From: Solea solea
Lineage: Eukaryota > Chordata > Actinopteri > Pleuronectiformes > Soleidae
Length of the DNA stretch: 64,000 bases
Direction: 5' to 3'
Assembly (NCBI RefSeq): GCF_958295425.1
Contig: NC_081146.1
Span: 5,374,242-5,438,241 of the forward strand
The notes beneath the pieces were generated by a model, which ran no database searches, was not told the origin of the DNA, and saw only the letters and a program-made list of their open reading frames with translations. The position numbers and the translations under genes were made by a program. Positions 1 through 11,110 of this stretch are shown here, one piece after another. Within the stretch, counting starts at the first letter, position 1. The number at the start of each line of letters is the position of its first letter.

Positions 1-112
1 GAATGTAGTTTCAAGTATATTTGTTTTAAAATATTCAATTTCTACCATAAAAATAGTCAAATGTGAATACCATGTGGTATATTATATTGTTTTAACACTT
101 GCTCTCTTCCAG

Positions 113-3100
113 CCTCAGCTGTCAATCCAACCACCATTCCAGCCAGAACTTGGGAAGAGGCTGAAGCCTCCTCCTCTGTTACTGGCTGACACTGAGCAAC
201 AAACACAGATTGAGCGTGAGACACACCAGCACCAAGCAAAACCACTGTGGATAAAACATCGAAAGCTGCTTCTCCTCTTGCTGGGCTTCTCCTTGTGTGC
301 TGCCTTGGTAGGATGCATTTACATTATCTCTCGGAATCCTCAAAGCAAAAATCAGACAGGCCCTGGTAAGTCTCCACAGAGAGATGATGATGTAGCCCAG
401 TAATCAAGTAAAATGAAGAACTTAAGAAACATTTTGTCTAACTTGTGTCACTCTTTCCCGTAGTGACATGTGTTTCCCCAGCCTGTCAGCAGGCCTCGGC
501 CCGTCTGTCCGCGTCCGCTGACCCCTTCACGAAGCCATGCGACTACTTCTTGTTCACATGTGGATCTGACACCTTCACACCAGAGAGCAGGGGGAGAAGA
601 ATGGTGACGGACATTCCCGGATCTCCATGGAACTGGGATGGGACCACAGAGAGAGAAAACAGAGAAGTGAGAGAGGAAAAAATACTGGACAGGGAAATGG
701 AGCTGCTGCAGTATCTGAGGGAGATTCTGGGTAAGAGAAATAATGACCTCTAACCTACACCACTCTGAGCAGTACTGCAGGTCAATAAAGGGTGTGTTTA
801 TGATATGAACTGTGTTTTCACAGAATCCCGTGATATCAATAATAGTTCAGCTGTGCAGAAGACCAGAACATTCTACCATTCCTGTTTGGACACAAGCTCT
901 ATAGAGACTGCGGGTGTGAAGCCATTCCTCACACTCATCCAGAAAGTACGACTTTCATATACTATACAACCATACTATATCAAAGCTTGTTGAATCTTCT
1001 TGAATGATATATATATATATCATTTTCATCCAACAGTCAGTGAAAAATTGTGACAAATAAGAATAATAATTAAAAAAAATATTTCTTGCCATATACATTT
1101 ATTCTAGTATTGGTCAAGTGTTTGTGTTTATTATGTATTTAAAGTCTTGATTAGTGGAGCATGGATCACTTTTATATCACTCGTTTCACTTTGTTTTATA
1201 ATTCTTTTATTTTATGTCTAATGTCAGGTCCAGTGTTGGGCAGTTTGCTATACTTAGAAATAATATTATTGCAATATTATTACCCCTTAATGAGTAGTAT
1301 AAGAAACTACAAAGCAGTTATAAAATTATTTTTTTAATGCTTTACTAGATTGCAATTGGTTTATGTCCTTCAATGTTTGATTGTATTTACAAAAGTTATA
1401 TTGGAATATAACAAGAAAACTTTTTACTTTCGATGCAAGAAATACATAAAGTAATTTAATTACTTTTCGACTAAAAAGTCATATTTAATAAGTAACTTAT
1501 TGCTCTTCCAGGAATATCTTACACCAACACTAGTCATGTCAGGAAAATATGTGATAAAGATGTGTATGTCTTAAAACTGCAAAACAAATCTATCTGTGTG
1601 TACAAATACAGGGAGTAACAACTGTGTGTGTGTGTGTGTGTGTGTGTGCAGCTGGGGGGTTGGGCAGTATCAGGCCCGTGGAATAGGACTGATTTTAACT
1701 CCACACTGAGCACGCTGATGAGAGACTACGCCACCTTTCCATTCTTCAACGTCCATGTGGGGAAAGACCCAAAAGACGCTGCCCATGGAAAGACCAAGCA
1801 ATACATACAGGCCAGTATGCATTAGGACTAATTGTAAGTACTAATAATGTGTGTTAGGGAGGAATGCTGCCACAGCAGAGAAGGCTTTGTGTCATTATTT
1901 AAAGTAGATACTGTATATGTACGATGTATATATACAGTATACATCCCTCAGAATTTAAAATGGTTACTGCAGTCCCACATTGTACAGCACGGTTGCCAAA
2001 GTTTATACTTATGTATACATAACTATTTGGTTCATTTCAGTGTGTCAGCAACCGGTGGAGATTGAGAGTGAAAGTGTGTCTGTCTGTCTGTTCTTCTCCC
2101 CTGGTTGAGACGTTTTTGAGAGGGGTAGTGGGGCTTTTTAGGTTTGGGAATGTTCAGCATTTCGTGCCCATAGCTGCAGCTTGCTGTGTTCAAGTAAGTG
2201 TCCTGTGTGTTGAAGCACTCCGAGCTGTGTTATTGGGTGGATGGCAGGTGGTTGCATAGCTGTTCAAAACCCTGAAACTAAACACAAACTGCACAATTGT
2301 AGATTTAATGTGATACATTTCTTACATGTCGCCCCAAAGTCTGTACTAAAGTCTCCTCTTTGTCAATAGATTGATCAGCCGGACCTGTTGATCCCGATTG
2401 AATGGAACAACGAGACGCAGAAGTCTCGAGCTAAATCTGAGGTTAATGTCCAAGCTCTCACTGACTACTAAAATCTTTTGATGAAGGCAACGTTCATTTA
2501 TCCCATGTCTTATTTTCAATCCAGACACTGCGTCCCTTCTTGGCATTGTGTCAGCGGTACCTGGCTTTACTGGGTGCTCCTCCCAGCAGCAGCATTATGC
2601 ATGTGGGCACATTCATGTCTCTGTCCTCTGAGCTCGCCGTGGCTGCTACGCCTCTGCAGCATCGTCTTTCTCAAGGCCAGCTGTATCAGCGTATGTCCAT
2701 CAGGGAGCTACAGGTACAAGAGGCGAAAGGCTGGGAAACTCTACTATGTCTGAATCCACTTAATTAACTGATTTCTTTTTATGTCAATGCTCCCACAGAT
2801 CCAGGCGCCTGCCATTGATTGGTTGGGTTGTCTACAGGCTATTTTCCAACCACTGCCCCTAGAAGAAAATGATCACATCCTTGTGCACAACCTACCTTAC
2901 ATAGTGCACATGTCCAGCATCATTGGAAAATGGCAGAACAAGCACGAGCTGAGCAACACGTAGGTAACAGGGAGCTCAAACATGCAAAAGAACCTTTACT
3001 TTGTTGTCAAGGTTCTTTTTGACCCCTTTGCTGACTCATTTGATTCCACACAGTGGTCCCCTTCAAACCTATATGGTCCTGAATCTGCTGAACACCCTGA

Positions 3101-5078
3101 TGCCTGCATTGGACTCCAGATTCTCTGAAACTGCAGCAACTTTATCCGAGGTTGTGGATAAAAGTGATGGGGTGAGTCAGTCAACACAATGAACCATAAC
3201 ACAGTAAACATAAACCATATGTTTACGAACCGTTTTGTCTAAGTCATGTCTTCATGTCTTCTTTGTGGACCGACTCACCAGGTAGCTCCTCGCTGGAAAC
3301 GCTGTGTGTTGGAGACAGAGAGAGGGTTTGACTCGGTCCTTACACACCTTCTCAGTGAGAGGACATCACACAAAGAGGTGAGGAGAGAATGTGGGGATTT
3401 AGAACATGATGAATGCAGAAGTGATGCTGAGAAACAGTTTAATCTGGAGTTTTATTGTTCAACAGGCTGAGGAGATTATTCATAATATCATGTCCACCTT
3501 CAAGTCTCAATTACACAAACTTAAGTGGACGAATCAGACGTCTCTCCAGACTGTTATGGAAAAGGTAACGCATAAAGCAAGAATTGATATTGTTCATGTA
3601 CTTTGAACTGTGTCATGAAACATTCATGATATCATTTGTCCGCTGTCCAGGTTCAGTCTTTAATTCCAAGGACCACGCATGAGATCTCTAGTGAAGCCGA
3701 GCTTGATCTGCTTTTTTCTACGGTACACGACATTATGACGTAACAACAGATTTGGTTTTGAAGATATTACACTGAATGCAATACAGCTGTGTACATTAAA
3801 GAGATAGTTGAGGTTTTCTGAGGTATGGTTGCACAAGGTGATCAACACTGACTTTGCTGAGCATGCCACCAACGCCTGGACACCACCTTTTCAGGCTGGA
3901 AACTTAAACCTGTTAACTGTACTCTACTCGCACCAACGTACACAGAAAATCAGCAATGAATGCTGCCTCCATTAAAAAAAAAAAGAAGTAGTTTCCCTAG
4001 TGTGGGAGAATTACAGGTTTCCAAAGTTCAGTTTCCAGGTGGAAAGGTTTAACAATGAGATGAAGCAGCAAACATATTTTAAGATATCACAGACGTTTTA
4101 TTAGGTGAGCCTTCTGCCAAGGGGCTACATGTGTTTTTCTTTAAATCCCTGCTGGCATGAAAGCAGTGCTGCACTCAGAGACATGATACGGAAGTCAGTG
4201 TGTCAAAGTATACAACCATACTTCAAAGAGCCTGAAGTCTCCCTTTAATATCTTATTTATCAACATACAGACATGGTCACTATTCTTTTAGATTTACATG
4301 AGACACACCAAGTATTTGGCCTTCAACTGCGACGTGAATGACGTTGACTTAACTCGTGTGTTTGCAGGCGTCAGTGAGCTCTCACAGCTTCTTCTCCAAC
4401 TACGTCCAGCTGCTGTCCTTGTGGCAAAAGAGACGCAGAAAAGTCTTGAGTGAGCAAACCACACCGGTTAATAGGTGAGTGCTGGTTAAAATAAAATAGA
4501 CAACAATTTCCAATCATTTGTTTAATGTTTGCTCATCTCTTCCAGTCTGTCTGTCACTCCCCTTCTCCTGGGTAACAAGCTCCTCTTTCCCATGGGAATG
4601 TTTATCCCGCCTGTCTTCCATCCAACCTATCCCAGGTAAAGAAATGGCCGGTTTTAAAAGCACTATATTAATATTAATATTATTTTATTTATATTGATCA
4701 ATTTCTTTGACAAACAGGGCGATGAACTATGGTGTAGTGGGTTTCCTTATCGCCAAAGATATTCTCCACTTGCTTTTGCCCGACAGTAAGAGAAGCTCAC
4801 GTTTGTTGTCTGATTGCAGTGTTTCTGAAATATACACATTGATATACTGTTGCCTGCGCTGTGACATGTGTGTGTGTGTATGTGTGTGTATGTGTTGTAG
4901 TTTACTCTCAGAGTGAGACGGTGCATGCTGTGGGGGAATGCGTGTGGACTCACTATCTCACAGTGACAGAAAATGTGAGAAGAGGTGGAGTGTTGTCTCT
5001 CTCTGTAGAGGAGCGGCAGGAGGTGTGGGTGCAGTATTCTGCACTGCAGATAGCACTGCAGGTGAGAAACCAGCTTCA

Positions 5079-5113
<35 letters not shown>

Positions 5114-5476
5114 AACAACAATAAGCTCACAAATTCATATTTTGTCCATTCTGGTCCATTTAGGCTTATCACCAGAGTCTACAGACACGTCCGAGGGACA
5201 CGTTCATCTTGGGTTTCTCACACACTCGCCTGTTCCTCTCTTCTTTTTCTCAGGTAATTTTTTTTTTTTTTTTTTTTTAATTCTTGCTTCCTTTCACCCC
5301 CCTCATCTTTTAATCTAACCTTCCCCCAGGTTAATTGTGACATTGACCTCTACCATGAGTTCATGCCCTTGGAGCCCTCCTTCTTGGTCACAGTCATTTG
5401 TGCCACATCTCACCTGTGTCCTACAAGCCTCCGGTGTCCCAGTAAAACCCAGCAACCTTTCTTACAAACATGCTGA
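113..5476 (+). CDS. kel: Kell blood group glycoprotein-like M13 metallopeptidase, 5' partial
   Basis: Type II membrane protein of the neprilysin/ECE (M13) family, closest to Kell from its internal motifs. Seventeen exons join in frame: 113-365, 464-730, 824-945, 1652-1810, 2370-2441, 2525-2713, 2799-2959, 3054-3171, 3282-3377, 3466-3564, 3651-3722, 4368-4474, 4546-4635, 4718-4785, 4901-5061, 5164-5253, 5330-5476. They give about 756 residues (human Kell is 732); the start codon lies left of the window. The first exon encodes a basic stretch, then a hydrophobic membrane segment (LLLLLLGFSLCAALVGCIYI). Kell-like motifs include APAIDWLGCLQA, PALDSRF and FHPTYPRAMNYG. The zinc motif HExxH reads KDILH (4755-4769), so the first His and the catalytic Glu are replaced. 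The ExxxD motif reads EVWVQ (5020-5034), keeping Glu and losing Asp. The usual C-terminal CxxW is missing. A non-enzymatic role is inferred. Intron 4 seems to use a GC donor at 1811. An ATTAAA signal follows at 5719. Confidence 0.85.
1623..1648. repeat. (TG)n microsatellite against a kel splice acceptor
   Basis: Thirteen TG units run directly into the CAG acceptor of the kel exon that begins at 1652, so the tract replaces the normal polypyrimidine tract. Confidence 0.95.
4866..4896. repeat. Imperfect (TG)n tract before a kel acceptor
   Basis: TG-rich tract with TA interruptions ending a few bases before the TAG acceptor of the kel exon at 4901. Confidence 0.85.
5082..5112. repeat. (TG)n microsatellite in a kel intron
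   Basis: About fifteen TG units beginning about 20 bp after the donor that follows 5061. A 21-base poly-T run lies in the next intron at 5258-5278. Confidence 0.95.
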
Positions 5477-6251
5477 AGAGACTTTCTGCTTTTTGTTAGT
5501 TAGAATTGTCTGACAAAATACTGACATCCATGTGTTGCTGTATAAATAAGCCAAGCTCACAGCGGATGTTGGTGAACTGTTGAAAGGATGAAAGTTTATC
5601 TACTGGTTGTACAAACACAGAACCACTGACATTCTTCTGTATAAGCCTTGATTGTTTTAAAGATGTGTTTGCATGTTTTGTCCATTGCACAAGCTGTTTA
5701 GTATTAATGTAAATAATGATTAAAAAGGATTTTTGAGATTTCTGTACAGAATTGCATCAGTGTGTAAGGAACAGATTACTGTTGTGTCTGCTTGTGAAAC
5801 CAGTAAATCAAATGTATTTGTAATCACGTTGCTTTGTTCAGTTGTTACCAGTGAAAGACATTTCACTATTTTTCTTTATTTTATGCTCAGATTAAGTCGG
5901 GGAATCCTTTTTTTCCCCCACGGTATAATATATATGATATAATATATCATATTCTTACATCACAAATTATCAAGTGGTAAATGTTTTAATGGAAGTGTAT
6001 TACAATCCATAGCTTCAGGAATTGGTTGCAACATTTGGTTATGGTACAAAAACATGGAAAGGGAAAATTTGGTAAGAAAATGAACGTATAGTCCACATGG
6101 TGGCTCATATACACTGAGCCAAATACATGTCTACGCTCGTCCATATAGTCCACGGAAAAACAGACATGTGACGCAATCTTTCTCCATCATATCCACGACG
6201 AGTCCACTGAAAAAGTGTCCATGTGGTCCCAACACAAGTCCATTCATCTGG
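5477..6251. other. Convergent 3' flank between kel and emg1
   Basis: No further coding sequence is seen. The stretch holds the two 3' untranslated regions facing each other, an AT-rich patch near 5925-5950 and candidate poly(A) signals for both strands. Confidence 0.6.
5719..5724 (+). terminator. Candidate kel poly(A) signal (ATTAAA)
   Basis: ATTAAA about 245 bp after the kel stop codon. It lies before the convergent 3' end of emg1, for which a TTTATT (AATAAA on the minus strand) is seen at 5876-5881. Confidence 0.4.
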
Positions 6252-8934
6252 TCACAGGACACCCCACACCTCCTCAAAGGCAGAGCACATCTTGGCACAG
6301 GTAAGCGCCGCAGAGAGCGGGTAGTTACTGATTGACACCGTCTTTTCTGTGTAGTCCACATTCACCTAAAAAAACAAACCAAAAAAACCCCCCAGAAAAG
6401 ATCAGTCACCAACACTGCATTTAAAAAAAAAAATGCCGTGAATCAGCCGCCATGTAAAATGTAAACGCTGTTTCTCACCGCTCCATGTGCAAATGCTCCA
6501 ATCACCACTGCAGCTGGTCCTTCTGGCACTACAGTCCGGGGACAGACAGCCTCTCCTGAAGAGAAGGAGGTGCTGATGCGAGGGCATCCGGGAGGCAGGT
6601 GGTCGGACACCGGGTTTTTAATCATCCTCAGAAGCTTCTGTGGACCATCAGCAGCTCTGACACTCAGCTTGTGCAGCAGCTGAACTGAGATGACGACAAA
6701 AAGAGGAAAGTAAGCAACAAAACGGGTGAGAAACTATGACACAAATGTCTAAGACCGATTGCCTACATATCAAAATATGTGCTTTATACACAATAAAGAC
6801 ACAACTGAGGTGGTATTTTACCCATAAGGCCACAGAAGCGGGGGAAGGTCCTTGGTATACGGGTCTGTGGGTTGATCTCGATTAAGGCGTTTTTCTCCGT
6901 GTGGATGTAAACCTGCAGCAGGCCTGCACGATTCAGTGGACTGTCCATCAACATCAGCAGACACTGCACAAGGCAAATAATATCACTATCATTATTATTC
7001 AGGAAATGTGTTATTAGTAGGAGCCAAAAAGGAAAGAAGTATCCACTTCATCTACCGCACACAAACAAATAATGCTACACAAGTGAGTGTGCAGTAACAC
7101 ACTGATACAACATACATCACTGTGGGGCTGCAACGATGAATCGATCATTTGATTACTAAACTAATCCTAATTTATAAGTGTATTTTTTATAATTCAAAAA
7201 AGCTCCCTGATATTTTGAGCTTTTTGAACATTTTCTGTTTTTTTTCCCTCCATTTAACAAAGAAATTATTAAAACATTTTCTGACCTTTTATGGACCAAA
7301 AACAAATGATATAGTTAGTTTGCCTGTATGAATATTTATACTAAGATATACATATTATATTAATAACCTGTATAAAATATTTTACCTACATTTTTGGAAG
7401 TTTGTTCAACTAAAGGCTGTTATGCTTTATAGATGAGTTTACAAATCAGTAATTACTAATCTTATGACTTTAATTCACCAGTGCATACCAATTTTGTACC
7501 AATATAATTAAAGCTGATAAAACCCATAATACAATATCATACTGTAATGGTGAACTTGATTATTAACAGTTTCAAGATGAGAATAATAAATACAATTAAC
7601 TATACATTGCTCACCGTGTGTGTGAGTGTGATAATATAGTCACACAGCCATATAAATATAATTATATGGCTGAGCTTGAGACGCTGTAACATGAATGGGA
7701 GATTTCACAGTTGAAACATTAAGCCCTCTAGTGGCAAAACTGTGTAATAGAAATATTGTCTCTAAATTACTTCAAAATAGTACACTATACTGTTCTGCTT
7801 TTTCCTTCTTTTATCTTAAAAAATATCCACACAGCTGACATGGTTACTATGACAACAGTAGCATCTTTATTTCCTGTGTTTAGGGAAGCATTTGCATGAT
7901 TATGTTTTGTTTACAGAATGCAACAGACTTACATTTTTGCTTTTTCTCATATTAGATTAGTCATTTTGACAAGTATCAGACTGACACTCTTCAGGGCTGT
8001 GTGAGCAAGAATCTGCTGATACAAATCACAGATCGTGAAATGTGGGGTAACGATCCAAGACTTTGTGCTGGGTTGGGGCTACGTGGGAGCTGAGCTCCTA
8101 TAAAGAGTGTTTGAGCTCCCATGAAGGTAGTAAAATTGTCCATCTGTGGGGGGTTATGGGGGCATTATATGGTGCATGGGTGTGAACTGTCATACTGTCT
8201 CATTTCATATGTCATTTAAATAATTGTTGCAGTCTTCATGATATAATTTACCAAGTAGTGGACTGTTTGTGTGTTATTTTATTTTGATGTCAGTTATTAG
8301 AGACCCCCACAAAGTTGAGATTATAGCTCAAAACCTGACTTTGTGATATAGAGAGGTTTTCCCCCTTCAAAATAATAAGAAAAACTCTCACCTTTCCCTT
8401 TTTAAGCAACCAATAAAACACATTTAAATAAATAAGTTAAAAAATGGATTCTAAAAAAAGTTGCATTGACAAAAAGCAACACATAAGTGAGTACCTGATG
8501 TGTGATGTCTGGTCTTATGTGTCCTGGATTTCTTCCACTTTTGACGATCATATTTTTGTGCTGATCACAGTTTAACAGCTCAAAGGTTTTTCCAACCTGG
8601 AAAAACAAAACAAATCAATCAGTTCACTTGATTCCACACACATAAATCAATACCAATGTGTTTATAGAGACACATGTTTGAAGTTGACTTTAAAAGTACT
8701 TCCGTATATAGAATATATGGTGTTTTTGTACGTATGGCGTCATTGGTTCCAGTAGTTATGACAACAACACAGTGAAACCTTTACCTTGACCGTCTCTAAC
8801 GAGGCTCCCTCCAGAATAACCACCAGTCTCCTCTCTGCCATGCGCGCGTGTAGGCCGCGCATGTATTTCACAGGTTTAGGTTCATATTCATCCAAATGTT
8901 CGAAGCCACGCTTGTTCTCAACTGGTTCCGCCAT
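6252..8934 (-). CDS. emg1: Emg1/Nep1, 18S rRNA pseudouridine N1-methyltransferase
   Basis: Nucleolar SPOUT-family enzyme that methylates N1 of a pseudouridine in 18S rRNA and is needed for small-subunit assembly. Five minus-strand exons join in phase: 8934-8785, 8596-8495, 6963-6822, 6684-6479, 6365-6252. They give 237 residues (human EMG1 has 244). Recognised blocks are [55 protein letters not shown], a GAFAHG loop (typical of the cofactor-binding knot region) and a [13 protein letters not shown] end. The start at 8934 is the first ATG of the conserved [15 protein letters not shown]-terminus. The N-terminal extension of mammalian EMG1 is shorter here. The gene diverges from nop2 and converges with kel. 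Confidence 0.95.
7124..7330. repeat. Degenerate MITE fragment, GGGCTGCAACGAT family
   Basis: Begins GGGGCTGCAACGATGAATCG and runs into AT-rich sequence within emg1 intron 2. Similar ends occur at 24306 and 11012 (inverted). Copies of this kind are common in fish genomes. The right end is not resolved. Confidence 0.4.
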
Positions 8935-9126
8935 GTTGCTTTCTACGAGACTGTCGCAGGCGGTGTGCGTCAGAGCATACGTGCGCGTTCACGAGTGGAT
9001 AGTAAACGCATAAACGTTTTTATGTTTTTAGTTTGCTTATCATTGTTGCTATTTTGAAAACAGAAATAAAGTGTTGTTGAAAAATAGTCATCTATCTCTA
9101 ATTCTGGAAACTAGGGTTAACGTATG

Positions 9127-9694
9127 TGACACTCGTTCATCTGTGGTCAAACTGTTTGACGCTGAAATTCAACGCCCTCCTTACAAAGGCTGTTACGGTA
9201 AAAGCCTGCGAACCAAAGAATCAAGCTGATTTGTAAGGATATCTACATCCGTTTTTCAAAATAAATAGATGTCATAGATGTCCTGAACACAACTGTGTCT
9301 TGTCCAGAATTTATGGAAAGCTTTGATTGTATTACATCTCAAATTGAGAATTGGTTTCGATTAAAAAGGTGCAAATGTGGGATGTTTAAATTTAAATATC
9401 TCTAAAACTTTACAGTAAACATGTTTGGTTTTCAGTTTGCTAGTAGTAGTAGTCAGTCGGTCTTGAATGTCAGTCAGAATGGAGAATTTAAATTATTTTT
9501 TCCCCTCAAATATTATGTGCTTTCAAACGGGCACAGTGGTCTTGGTCTTTTATTTTGAAAACCGAATGTTGATATCTTTACAAATCAGCTAGATTGGTTC
9601 GCAGGTTGTTTATTTTTTTTTACCGTAAAAGCCTTTGTAGAGAGGGCATTAAAATTCAGCGTCAGATAGTTTGACCCCGAAGAAACCAGTGTCA
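9127..9694. mobile_element. Foldback (long-TIR) MITE-like element
   Basis: The left arm 9127-9265 and the right arm 9548-9694 are inverted copies of each other, about 140 bp each and roughly 80% alike by eye. Shared blocks include GGTCAAACT, GACGCTGAA, TACAAAGGCT, TTACGGTAAAA, CTGCGAACCAA, AGCTGATTTGTAA and TTTTCAAAATAAA. About 280 bp of unrelated sequence separates the arms. No coding capacity is seen and no clear target duplication was found. Confidence 0.8.
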
Positions 9695-9986
9695 GATTAT
9701 TTGACTGCAGTCAATAATTGGACGTACGTTGAAGTTGTGTATTACATCTATGTATGGGTTTGTTTCAATCAAATAAACGTAGATTTTAGTCACACTTTTT
9801 TTTATATAATACTCAGATTATTTCACTGATGTCTGTTAATATGTACGTATACACAGTACACAGCCACAGAATTGAACTGCAAAAAACTCTAGCTAATGGT
9901 GTGTGTGCGCGCGTGCACAGGTCACCACCATGACAGCGTCATCAGTGTGCGCCGGATGTTCCTCTACAACGTGCTGTTGGAAGATT

Positions 9987-9992
9987 CACGTG
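9987..9992. promoter_or_regulatory. E-box (CACGTG) in the nop2 promoter region
   Basis: CACGTG inside TCACGTGTGA, about 60 bp before the end of the nop2 non-coding first exon. Such sites bind Myc/Max or USF proteins, and nucleolar growth genes are known Myc targets. Occupancy is inferred. Confidence 0.4.
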
Positions 9993-10779
9993 TGAACATT
10001 TTGATCTTCCACATTTTCGCTAGAAGTTGGAACATAAAGTCACAGAGCAGTCGGTGAGTATGTGAACGTTTGTCGCTGAGATTCAGTGAGGCGAACACTC
10101 ATGTGAATTAATGAACGTGATCTGCGTAGCTTTTATTTATCGACGCTGCGTGCGCTCAACTTGTGTAAAAGCTCCTTATCTTGTAATAACGTCACCTTCT
10201 CATTGCTGCTTAAATTAAACATCATGTGTTCAGTGAACAACCACGTTCGGTTTGGAAATGACCGTCACTGAGATCGTTTAATAACATGTTTGTCTGTCAA
10301 CAGCCATGTCCTGAGTTTAAACGACCCAAAAACGTGTACACATTATGTACAAGGCAGACAAATTGGTAATAATAAGCAATAATAACCCATTTTGCAACAT
10401 GAGAAATAGGTTTTCAATGCAGGCTAAAAATGTTTAAATGTTTAAAACTAAAAGATAGTCATGGTTAAAGTAAATACAGTAAGTTAAAAGTAATAATCCT
10501 AATAAAGAGAGGGGCCTATTTTTAAGGCCAACATCAAGCAGATTTTTCAGTGCCTTTTGTATTTTGATGCATTTATTTGCAGAACTTGGAAATTAATTTA
10601 AGTAATTGAAGTTCAGATCAGGGGATTTTTCAAGGTGTTTGAAGTGTGAAAATATTTGATGGCAGGTGGATCTGGGCTCTAAAGAGAAGTGAGGTAGACG
10701 GGTAACATGCTGACACAACAGTGATGTTTGCCAGTTTTGTCCACAAATCAAAACCATTCAATTTTATTGATTTTTTTTA

Positions 10780-11012
10780 TATATATATATGAAGCAAAGA
10801 AACCAAAAAATATTCACATTTTAGAAGCTAACAAACACAAACTGATTCATTGATTATCTAAATTGTTGACAATTAGTTTAGTAATCAATTAATAATGGAT
10901 CTTGCCCTATGTCAGCTGGGATTGGCACCAGCACCCCCGCAAGTCTCATGTGGAGAATAAAGCGGTGGAAGATGAACAAATGATTAATAATCGATTAATC
11001 GCTGCAGCCCTA
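10780..11012. repeat. MITE copy with nested L2/SINE-type tail
   Basis: The right end reads ATCGCTGCAGCCCTA, the inverse of the GGGCTGCAACGAT end. Inside, at about 10905-10985, lies a stretch (CAGCTGGGATTGGC ... AAGCGGTGGAAGATGAA) typical of fish LINE/SINE tails. Confidence 0.5.
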
Positions 11013-11110
11013 GAAATGAATGCTGACTGAACAATTATTCGAATGATAAACTTCAATAGATTGCCATCTTCTGTATTTCAGGTTACTTGTGTGTAGCTCA
11101 CCTTGGAGTC

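Larger units (their letters stand above)
8935..11110. other. Divergent emg1/nop2 spacer with nop2 5' UTR
   Basis: No protein-coding sequence seen. It contains both promoters, the foldback element at 9127-9694, a CACGTG E-box at 9987, a nop2 non-coding exon ending at 10053 (TCG before GTGAGT), a MITE with a nested LINE/SINE tail at about 10780-11012, and the nop2 exon-2 acceptor at 11081. Confidence 0.6.

Noticed and set aside
113..5476. kel as a plain pseudogene
   Set aside because: All other exons are open, in phase and family-like over about 756 residues; loss of catalysis alone does not make it a dead gene.
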